Shown: one piece after another, positions 20,906 through 26,961 of the stretch | Numbering within the stretch: position 1 is the stretch's first letter | Layout of the letters: each line of letters opens with the position of its first letter | Assembly (NCBI GenBank): GCA_003561665.1 | Contig: PWVY01000169.1 | Coordinates: 1 to 26,961, forward strand | DNA from: Thermoplasmata archaeon | GTDB lineage: Archaea > Thermoplasmatota > SW-10-69-26 | Length of the DNA: 26,961 nt | Direction of reading: 5' to 3' | Notes under the pieces: generated by a model | Seen by the model: only the letters and a program-made list of their open reading frames with translations | Databases searched by the model: none | Told to the model about the DNA's origin: nothing | Made by a program: the position numbers and the translations under genes

Positions 20906-21826
20906 ATGGCCCGTTCCCTGACCCTCGTCCTCCTCGCCGCGACCTTCCTGATCCTCACCACCGGGTGCCTAGGCGAGGAGAACGGGTACGAGGCTGAACC
21001 TCTGCAAACCAACAACCCGGACGAACCCGCGGCTCCCTTGGCGTTGGAGGGCTCCGGTTGCACGCAAGGCGGAGGCCACAGCGTGCACCCGCAAAACGTG
21101 GCTGGCGTCTGGAACGTGAGCGCGCAAGTGCCCGAGCCTTGGATCGTGGCCGACGTGCTTGAGGACACCGGCGACCAGTTCGTGTACAGCGAGATCCCCG
21201 ACCCGACCACGCCCGTGCCCGAGGAAGGCAACACCTGGGGCCACTACCACGCCACGCTCGAATGCGACGCCTGGACCTTCGACGGGCAACCCCTCAACGA
21301 GGACACGATGTTCGGGTTCGTCGGACCCAAGGTCCAAACACCCCCCTTCGCGAACACGAGCGCGGACAACGAGTACCTTGCCACCGTCATCGCCACCAAC
21401 CACGACGACGTGTACGAACGCTTCCACGAAGCCGGCATCGACGTGATGCACGCCACCGGCACCATCGAACACCAGACCCCAAGCACCGTCCGCATCGACA
21501 TGCACACCAGCCACAACGGGGACTACCTCTCCATCTACGAACTCCACGAGATCGGACCCCTCACACTCGACACGGTGCGCCTATGGTCCCAAAGCGAGAC
21601 CCCCAACCGAACCTTCACACCCCTCGCCGTCGACATCCACCTCGACGGCGGCACCCACTACGGCGCCCAACAACAAGGCTACTTCCACCACATGGGAACC
21701 GCCCACCACTGGCCCCTACCCGGCGCAGGCGGGACCACCGCCGCCGTGCACTACGACGGGTTCGACGTGCGCTTCACATGGGGCCCCATGCCCACCGTAG
21801 CGCTCGATGCCCATTACGACCACTAA
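20906..21826 (+). CDS. Hypothetical lipoprotein, His-rich C-terminus
   Basis: 306 residues. A signal peptide MARSLTLVLLAATFLILTTGC ends at lipobox Cys21. The mature protein is Thr-, Asn-, Gly- and acidic-rich, with a Cys pair early (GSGCTQGGGHS and ATLECDAW), motifs VHPQNVAGVWNVSAQVPEPW and WGHYHATLECD, and a His-rich end: GGTHYGAQQQGYFHHM, then GTAHHWPLPGAGG and DAHYDH. Such clustered His could bind a metal ion. It is not a family I recognise. The reading is strengthened by its promoter and by C-ending codons that match the 21-24 kb block. Its stop overlaps, in CTAA, the stop of a gene on the opposite strand. Confidence 0.75.
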   Translation: MARSLTLVLLAATFLILTTGCLGEENGYEAEPLQTNNPDEPAAPLALEGSGCTQGGGHSVHPQNVAGVWNVSAQVPEPWIVADVLEDTGDQFVYSEIPDPTTPVPEEGNTWGHYHATLECDAWTFDGQPLNEDTMFGFVGPKVQTPPFANTSADNEYLATVIATNHDDVYERFHEAGIDVMHATGTIEHQTPSTVRIDMHTSHNGDYLSIYELHEIGPLTLDTVRLWSQSETPNRTFTPLAVDIHLDGGTHYGAQQQGYFHHMGTAHHWPLPGAGGTTAAVHYDGFDVRFTWGPMPTVALDAHYDH

Positions 21827-22248
21827 CCGTGGCTTGCACCATCGGCGGTGCACGCTGCCAGCACGAGCCCCAAACCGGTCAACCCCACCAACAACACGAT
21901 CAGGAACGGGCCACTCAACGCGCCGGCCAGGGGCAACGCAAGCACCATGCCCGCGAGGGCGAGCAAGGAACCCCTCGCAAGGGCCTCTCTGCCTGGCGGC
22001 CGAAGCTCGTGAGCACCCCACAAGATCAACCCCCCCGCGAGCAACCCCCAGAACGTCCAAAACATCCACGACCCGATGCCCGTGCCCATCCCCATCGTGA
22101 CCGCTCGAACAACATCCCCCACCATGCCCGGAGGGAAGAGGTTCCCCAAGACCCCCCAGAAGAAGCGGGCAAACGACGAGACCGCCACAAGGAGCCCGGC
22201 CGCGATCATCAGGCCATACCCGACCGTGTGGATGGACGTGAACCGCAT
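21823..22248 (-). CDS. Membrane protein with three to four helices, unrecognised
   Basis: 141 residues from ATG 22248; the frame is open to 22341, but the extra 31 residues are basic and low in hydrophobicity. Helices: TVGYGLMIAAGLLVAVSSFA; a middle pair near GIGSWMFWTFWGLLAGGLIL; and ARGSLLALAGMVLALPLAGA then GPFLIVLLVGLTGLGLVLAA. Small loops and a Gly-rich character suggest a compact bundle. It converges with the lipoprotein gene (overlap of four bases in CTAA) and is divergent from the acyl-CoA dehydrogenase gene. No family is recognised and no substrate can be inferred. Confidence 0.65.
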   Translation of the reverse strand: MRFTSIHTVGYGLMIAAGLLVAVSSFARFFWGVLGNLFPPGMVGDVVRAVTMGMGTGIGSWMFWTFWGLLAGGLILWGAHELRPPGREALARGSLLALAGMVLALPLAGALSGPFLIVLLVGLTGLGLVLAACTADGASHG

Positions 22249-22343
22249 GAGCCGCCTCGACGATGGCCACCACGAACAAGCCTTACGGTTTCGTTCCCCA
22301 AGGGCCGACGGCTTCCCCTCCCAGCGGTAGTCACGCCTCACAA

Positions 22344-22352
22344 ACGTTTCTT
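22344..22352 (+). promoter_or_regulatory. TATA-like box of the acyl-CoA dehydrogenase operon
   Basis: ACGTTTCTT is centred about 34 bases before ATG 22382. It is a weaker match than the other boxes but the only AT-rich stretch in the spacer, and should serve acd-etfB-etfA. Confidence 0.35.
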
Positions 22353-22381
22353 ACCTGTCGACCGGTTCACGGGGTTGCCCC

Positions 22382-23596
22382 ATGGCCCTTGAGTTCGAGT
22401 TCAGTGACGAGCACAAGCTCTTCCGGCGCACCCTACGGGACTTCATGGACGAAGAGATTCGTCCCATGATCGACAACCGCTTCTACGAGTCCGAGGAGTT
22501 CCCCTGGGAGCCCGTTCGAGCGATGAGCGAGCAAGGCCTCTTTGGCGTCCCCGTTCCCCCCGAGTACGGAGGCGCAGGCCTTGGCGAGATCGGGTACGGG
22601 ATCCTCCTTGAAGAGGTCAGCCGCGTCGACACGGGGCTTGCCACGATCGTCGGCGCCCACACCGGCATCTGCCTGGCCCCCATCTACCTCTTCGGCACCG
22701 AAGAGCAACGCGAAACGTACCTCCCCCCCCTCTGCCGAGGAGAGAACATCGGCGCGTTCGCCCTCACCGAGCCCCAAGCCGGAAGCGACGCGGCCAACAT
22801 CCGCACACGCGCCGAGCGCGACGGGGACGAGTACGTCATCAACGGGACCAAGATCTACGTCTCCAACGGGGACGTCGCCGACACCATCATGGTCAGCGCC
22901 GTCACCGATCCAGCGCTCGGAGCCAAGGGCGGCGTCACCGCGTTCATCGTGGACACCGACACGGACGGGTTCCACGTCTCCAGCAAAGAAGACAAGATGG
23001 GCATCCGCCGCTCCACGACCGCGCAGATCGAGTTCGAAGACCTACGCGTACCCGCCGAGAACGTGCTCGGCAACGTCGGCGAAGGCTTCATCGTGGCCCT
23101 CACCGCTCTGGACGGTGGACGCGCAACGCTCGCCGCTGGAAGTTGCGGAGGCGCGCAAGAAGCCCTGAACATGGCGCTCGAGTACGCCACCGCGCGAGAG
23201 CAATTCGGCAAACCCATCGCGCATCACCAAGACGTCCAATTCCGCTTGGCTGAGATGAGCACGGAGATCACCACGATGCGGTACGCCACGTACCACTGCC
23301 TCGACTACGTTGAAACATATTACGAGAAAGTCGCCGCCGGGGAAGACGTGGACAAAAGCTTCCGCGAGAAGGTCTCCAGGCGATCAGCCCAAGTCAAGGT
23401 GCAAGCCAGCGAGATGGCCGCGGAGGTCACCGAGAAAGCCTGCACCATCATGGGCGCACGAGGCCTCCAAGAAGGATACAACCTCGAGAAAGGGCTCCGC
23501 GATGCTCCCATCGCGGAGATTTACGAAGGAACCAACGAGATCCAGCGCCTGGTCATCGGTCGCGAACTCGTACAACGAGGTCGATACGAATGGTGA
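22382..23596 (+). CDS. Acyl-CoA dehydrogenase
   Basis: 404 residues, the usual length. N-terminal helical domain from FEFSDEHKLFRRTLRDFMDE; the middle beta domain holds AFALTEPQAGSDAANIRT for FAD and substrate contact; then YVINGTKIYVSNGDVADTIM and KMGIRRSTTAQIEF. The C-terminal helical domain has ATAREQFGKPIAHHQDVQF and IMGARGLQEGYNLEKGLRD, and the catalytic base is Glu382 in IYEGTNEIQRLVIG. The enzyme makes a trans-2-enoyl-CoA and passes electrons to ETF, which is encoded by the next two genes. It overlaps etfB by seven bases. The chain-length preference cannot be read; the motif set is closest to short- and branched-chain enzymes. Confidence 0.96.
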   Translation: MALEFEFSDEHKLFRRTLRDFMDEEIRPMIDNRFYESEEFPWEPVRAMSEQGLFGVPVPPEYGGAGLGEIGYGILLEEVSRVDTGLATIVGAHTGICLAPIYLFGTEEQRETYLPPLCRGENIGAFALTEPQAGSDAANIRTRAERDGDEYVINGTKIYVSNGDVADTIMVSAVTDPALGAKGGVTAFIVDTDTDGFHVSSKEDKMGIRRSTTAQIEFEDLRVPAENVLGNVGEGFIVALTALDGGRATLAAGSCGGAQEALNMALEYATAREQFGKPIAHHQDVQFRLAEMSTEITTMRYATYHCLDYVETYYEKVAAGEDVDKSFREKVSRRSAQVKVQASEMAAEVTEKACTIMGARGLQEGYNLEKGLRDAPIAEIYEGTNEIQRLVIGRELVQRGRYEW

Positions 23597-24390
23597 ACAT
23601 CGTCGTCGCCGTCAAACACGTCCCCCAACAGGACAACGTCCGCATCAGCAAACGCACGGGCAAACCCCTCGTGGACCTCGCCGAAGGCCGCATGAACCCC
23701 CTTGGGAAGAAAGCCCTCGAAACAGGCCTCCGATTGGCTCAGCAAGACCCCAACAGCGAAGTCACCACGCTCAGCCTGGGCCCCAAAGAAGCCGAGCCCA
23801 CCCTCCGCGAATCCCTCGCCATGGGCGCCGACCGAGCCCTCCTCGTCACCGACCCGCTCCTCGAAGGCAGCGATGGGTTGGGCACCGCGAAAGCCCTCGC
23901 TGCCGTCGTGAAACAACTCGGCAACGTGGACATCGTTCTCACCGGCGCCCGCACCTCGGACCGATACGCCGGGCACGTGGGCCCCGCCATGGCCGCCATC
24001 CTAGGGTGGGAGATCGCCACGCACGGCCAAAGCGCCAAACTCACCGATGAGGGGATCCGCTTCGAGAAAGTGCTCACCTCAGGCACGGTCGCCACCCTCA
24101 CCGTGGACACCCCATGCCTGCTTAGCATGGGCACGCACGCGCCCAAACCCCGCCACGCGACCACCTGGGGCGTGCACGCAGCGCACGAGACCGACGCACT
24201 GGAACGCTGGAACTTGGACGATTTGGGCTTAGCCAAGGACGAGGTGGGCCCCAGCGCGCAAGCGACCACGCAACGAAGCATCGAGCCCGTGCCGGAGAAG
24301 GAACGCGACACGGAAGCCTTCACAGGGGACCCCGACGACGTCGCGGAAAGCCTTCCCCGCCGCTTGGCCAGCAGGGGGTTGCTCCGATGA
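23590..24390 (+). CDS. etfB: Electron transfer flavoprotein, beta subunit
   Basis: 266 residues. Starts with VNIVVAVKHVPQQDNVRISK; adenosine phosphate-binding signs are NPLGKKALETGLRLAQQ, then VTTLSLGPKEAEPTLRESLA, GADRALLVTDPLLEGSDGLG and VLTGARTSDRYAGHVGPAMA. The end (RLASRGLLR) is the recognition tail that inserts next to acyl-CoA dehydrogenases in the family. Together with EtfA it forms the dimer that carries electrons to the membrane ETF-quinone oxidoreductase, which is not in this window. It overlaps the dehydrogenase by seven bases and etfA by four (ATGA). The codons are C-ending, in contrast to etfA. Confidence 0.95.
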   Translation: MVNIVVAVKHVPQQDNVRISKRTGKPLVDLAEGRMNPLGKKALETGLRLAQQDPNSEVTTLSLGPKEAEPTLRESLAMGADRALLVTDPLLEGSDGLGTAKALAAVVKQLGNVDIVLTGARTSDRYAGHVGPAMAAILGWEIATHGQSAKLTDEGIRFEKVLTSGTVATLTVDTPCLLSMGTHAPKPRHATTWGVHAAHETDALERWNLDDLGLAKDEVGPSAQATTQRSIEPVPEKERDTEAFTGDPDDVAESLPRRLASRGLLR

Positions 24391-25367
24391 GCCAAGACGA
24401 ACACCGAGGCGTGCTCGTCGTCGGCGAGATCCTCGATGGAGAGATCCGAACGTGCACTTTGGAGCTTTTGGCCAAAGCACGGGACATCACAGACCGTCTT
24501 GGAGGACGCTTAACGTTGGCCCTGATCGGTGAGGATGCCGAAGCCTTGGGAGAAACGGGCGTTCACCATGGCGCCGATCGTGTCCTTGCCGCTGATGTCG
24601 ATCATGACGGGTTCCAGGCCACCCCGTTGGTGCGGCCCATCGCGCGCGTTATCGAGGACGTCATGCCTGAGATCGTGCTCCTTAGCGCCACGGACATGGG
24701 GCGCGATCTGGCTCCCATGTTGGGGGGACGGTTGGACACGGGCGTTGCGAACGAGTGCGTGGATCTGGATTTGGATGTGAGTGATCGCCGCTTGCTTGCA
24801 AAGCGGCATGTGTACGGGGGCGAGCTGGAGGAGACGCTTGTTACACCTTCAAGCATGCCTCAGATCGCGTCGCTTCGACCCGGCGCTGCCCGCGTGGGGT
24901 TCCCTGACGAGATGCGGTTCGGGGATGTTGAGACGCTTGAGGTTTCCTTGGATGAGGGATCGGACCTTGCGGGCACGACCCAGGGGGAAGGTCCCTCATT
25001 GGAGGAGGCGGATGTCGTCGTGGTGGGGGGTCGAGGCGTTCCTGAGGATGGATGGAACATCGTGGAGGAGCTTGCGGAGACGCTGGGGGGCGCCGTGGGT
25101 GCAACGCGGGGCGCCGTGCATGGGGACCGGGCAGGAGAAGAGGTCCTCGTGGACGCGACGGGGTTAACGATCCAGCCTCGGTTGTACGTGGGTGTTGGCG
25201 TCATGGGCACGTTCGATCACGTGAAAGCGGTGGATGCGGAATGGACGGTGGCCATCACGCGAAGCGGGGAGACGCCGTTGGCGAAGATCGCGGATTGGGC
25301 GCTCGTTGGAGACCCGGTGGATGTGGCGCAAAGCCTTATGGAGAATGTGACCGAGCGCCGGTCTTGA
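24387..25367 (+). CDS. etfA: Electron transfer flavoprotein, alpha subunit, with altered FAD motifs
   Basis: 326 residues. N-terminal domain: GVLVVGEILDGEIRTCTLEL, GVHHGADRVLAADVD, and VLLSATDMGRDLAPMLGGRL. C-terminal FAD domain: ADVVVVGGRGVPE, then GGAVGATRGAVH with Arg241, LVDATGLTIQPRLYVGVG and VMGTFDHV, and KIADWALVGDP. In textbook EtfA the parallel segments read VGQTGKTV-P-LYIA-GISGAIQH and INKD-A-P; here they are VDATGLTI-P-LYVGVGVMGTFDH and TRSGETPL. So Gly-Gln-Thr-Gly is changed, and the Ser and the Gln-His pair become Met and Asp-His. Position in the operon and the overall fold argue that it is still EtfA. The codon use is G-ending. Confidence 0.93.
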   Translation: MSQDEHRGVLVVGEILDGEIRTCTLELLAKARDITDRLGGRLTLALIGEDAEALGETGVHHGADRVLAADVDHDGFQATPLVRPIARVIEDVMPEIVLLSATDMGRDLAPMLGGRLDTGVANECVDLDLDVSDRRLLAKRHVYGGELEETLVTPSSMPQIASLRPGAARVGFPDEMRFGDVETLEVSLDEGSDLAGTTQGEGPSLEEADVVVVGGRGVPEDGWNIVEELAETLGGAVGATRGAVHGDRAGEEVLVDATGLTIQPRLYVGVGVMGTFDHVKAVDAEWTVAITRSGETPLAKIADWALVGDPVDVAQSLMENVTERRS

Positions 25368-25387
25368 CCCAAACGGGCCCGTGGAAA

Positions 25388-25396
25388 CCCTTTAAC
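25388..25396 (+). promoter_or_regulatory. TATA-like box of the ABC exporter gene
   Basis: CCCTTTAAC is centred 28 bases before GTG 25420, which chooses that GTG as a leaderless start. A 10-bp palindrome ACGGGCCCGT at 25373-25382 lies just upstream and may be an operator. Confidence 0.5.
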
Positions 25397-25419
25397 GGGG
25401 GGGACCCTCAACGGGGTTC

Positions 25420-26961
25420 GTGCGTGGACTTACCCCTGGTGATGGGGCGCTGGATGACTTACGCAGCGAGAAGCCGTACGCGTTCTGGCGCCTGTTGGCT
25501 CGCTACGCGCCTGATCAGTGGCGCGTGCTCACCGTCGGCATCGTCTCCGGTGTGGGGGCTCGTGCGTTCGAGATCTTGCCCGCGTTCTTGATCGGTATCA
25601 GCTTGGACATGATCTTCTTCCGCGAGGCCGCTTTCGCGCTTCCTGGGCTTCCGCAAGCCTGGGTCCCTGCGACGGCCACGGGGGAGCTTTTGCTCGTGGG
25701 CGGCCTCATCGGGGGCGCGTACGTGGGCGCTGCAGCGTTGGAATGGGTCAACCGGTGGGCGTGGAACCGGTTCTCTCAGCACACCCAGCACGAAGCTCGA
25801 ACCGACACGTACGCAGCGATGCAAACCCTAGACATGGCTTTCTTCGACTCGAGACAGACCGGCGAGTTGATGAGCGTGCTCAACAACGACGTCAACCGCC
25901 TCGAGCGCTTCCTCACGGACGGCGTCAACATGGGTTTCCGCATCGTGGTGATGGTCGGCGGCATGGCGCTCGTGATGCTTTTGATCAACTGGCAACTGGC
26001 CTTGATCCCCGTCGTGCTCATCCCCCTCCTGGCGCTCGCCAGTTGGTGGTTTATGAGCATCATCTACCCCAAGTACCAGAACGTGCGAACCGTCGTCGCC
26101 AAACTCAACAGTCGCTTGGAGAACAACGTCGGCGGCATCGAGACCGTGAAAGCCTACCGGCAAGAACGCTTCGAGGAAGAACGCGTCACGGAAGCCTCCC
26201 AACAGTACTACGATACGAACTGGGATGCCATCACGACGCGCATCAAATTCTTCCCCACGCTGCGCATCCTCACCGCGGTCGGCTTCCTGGCCACGTTCTT
26301 CGTGGGCGGCTGGTGGGTCCTCTACGGTGCCCCCTGGATCTTCACCGGCACCCTCAGCGCGGGCATGCTCGTCACGTTCCTCCTGTACACGCGCACGTTC
26401 ATGTACCCCATGCACGAGTTCGGCCGCATCGTCAACGACCACCAATACGCCCAAGCCGCCAGCGAACGCGTGCTTGGCCTCTTCGAACGCACACCCACCA
26501 TCCACGATGACCCCCACGCGCACCCCCTCCCCAGCCTCGACGAAGCCATCCAATACGACGCGGTCACCTTCGCATACCCCACCGACGAGGCCCCCGTCCT
26601 CAACGACATCACCCTCCACATCCAACCCGGCGAAACCATCGGCCTCGTCGGCCCCACCGGCAGCGGCAAAACCACGCTCGCCAAACTCCTGATGCGCTTC
26701 TACGACCCCACCAACGGACGCATCACCATCGGAGACCACGACCTGCGAAGCATCACGCTCGAAAGCCTCCGATCCAACATCGGGTACGTCCGCCAAGACC
26801 CCTACCTCTTCTACGGGACCGTCAAAGAGAACATCACGTACGCCACGCCCCACGCCGATCAGGCAGCCACCCAACGCGCCGCCCGCCGCGCAGGCGCACA
26901 CACCTTCATCAAAGACCTCCCCCACGGGTACGACACCATGGTGGGAGAACGCGGCGTCCGC
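25420..26961 (+). CDS. ABC exporter, fused membrane and ATPase domains (runs off the window)
   Basis: 514 codons from GTG 25420 to the edge, with no stop. The six-helix membrane domain spans about 28-315: RVLTVGIVSGVGARAFEILP, LLLVGGLIGGAYVGAAALEW, a coupling region FFDSRQTGELMSVLNNDVNR, then VVMVGGMALVMLLINWQLAL and FFVGGWWVLYGAPW. The nucleotide-binding domain begins at about 382: AIQYDAVTFAYP; Walker A GLVGPTGSGKTT (Lys417); and Q loop VRQDPYLFYGTVKENI. The signature and Walker B should lie in the unseen part. This is the type I half-transporter group (MsbA, BmrA, lipid or multidrug exporters), working as a dimer. The substrate is unknown. Codons switch from G/T-ending to C/A-ending inside the gene at about 25.8-26.0 kb. 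Confidence 0.93.
   Translation, partial: MRGLTPGDGALDDLRSEKPYAFWRLLARYAPDQWRVLTVGIVSGVGARAFEILPAFLIGISLDMIFFREAAFALPGLPQAWVPATATGELLLVGGLIGGAYVGAAALEWVNRWAWNRFSQHTQHEARTDTYAAMQTLDMAFFDSRQTGELMSVLNNDVNRLERFLTDGVNMGFRIVVMVGGMALVMLLINWQLALIPVVLIPLLALASWWFMSIIYPKYQNVRTVVAKLNSRLENNVGGIETVKAYRQERFEEERVTEASQQYYDTNWDAITTRIKFFPTLRILTAVGFLATFFVGGWWVLYGAPWIFTGTLSAGMLVTFLLYTRTFMYPMHEFGRIVNDHQYAQAASERVLGLFERTPTIHDDPHAHPLPSLDEAIQYDAVTFAYPTDEAPVLNDITLHIQPGETIGLVGPTGSGKTTLAKLLMRFYDPTNGRITIGDHDLRSITLESLRSNIGYVRQDPYLFYGTVKENITYATPHADQAATQRAARRAGAHTFIKDLPHGYDTMVGERGVR

Noticed and set aside
25828..26925. 365-residue minus-strand open frame over the ABC exporter
   Set aside because: Antisense to a gene with Walker A and Q loop; composition is Val-Asp-Gly-Glu shadow.
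1..26961. CRISPR arrays, insertion sequences or transposase genes
   Set aside because: I saw no regular spacer-repeat pattern, no transposase-like product and no terminal repeats.

Overview
This window reads as a GC-rich archaeal chromosome segment. The archaeal markers are a DRG-type GTPase with a TGS domain, an archaeal-type D-aminoacyl-tRNA deacylase (DtdA), a deoxyhypusine-synthase-family protein, a tRNA-Leu without encoded CCA, and an AT-rich TATA-like box about 26 bases before the start of most transcription units. Most genes appear to be expressed from leaderless or nearly leaderless mRNAs. The acyl-CoA dehydrogenase/ETF operon and the succinyl-CoA ligase suggest a heterotroph that oxidises fatty or organic acids. 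I would guess a mesophilic Thermoplasmatota- or Halobacteriota-like lineage, but the lineage cannot be fixed from sequence reading alone.

Layout. Bases 1-3.3 kb hold the start of a UspA-like gene, a four-CBS protein with an HPF-like tail, a class II glutamine amidotransferase, a start-less secreted-protein remnant and a small membrane protein. Bases 3.3-6.4 kb hold a large unrecognised protein, a HEPN/MNT (HepT-MntA) toxin-antitoxin pair, tRNA-Leu(UAG) and a two-TM protein. Bases 6.5-9.2 kb hold the DRG GTPase, an AbrB-VapC toxin-antitoxin pair and dtdA. Bases 9.3-11.8 kb hold a PLP amino-acid decarboxylase followed by a methyltransferase. Bases 11.8-13.6 kb hold a soluble histidine kinase overlapping a cobalamin-binding protein. 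Bases 13.7-16.9 kb hold a deoxyhypusine-synthase-like gene, a DUF4242 protein, an FKBP prolyl isomerase and a membrane protein. Bases 16.9-19.4 kb hold sucC-sucD and two overlapping small ORFs on the other strand. Bases 19.5-22.3 kb hold a CcdA-like thiol transporter, a TlpA-like lipoprotein, a second lipoprotein and a membrane protein. Bases 22.4-25.4 kb hold acyl-CoA dehydrogenase, etfB and etfA. The window ends inside an ABC exporter.

The most striking item is the 12.0-13.6 kb pair. A stand-alone B12-binding protein carries the W-x9-EH signature of CarH-type B12 photoreceptors and overlaps by ATGA with a histidine kinase whose phospho-acceptor region is of the SHDLQEPL type seen in phytochrome-like kinases. 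I infer a B12-dependent light-sensing two-component system in an archaeon. Other points of note are the CBS-HPF architecture, a deoxyhypusine synthase homologue of bacterial-like type, an EtfA with altered FAD-binding motifs, two start-less reading frames, and blocks of strong strand composition (G/T-rich against C/A-rich) that switch inside operons and even inside a gene.
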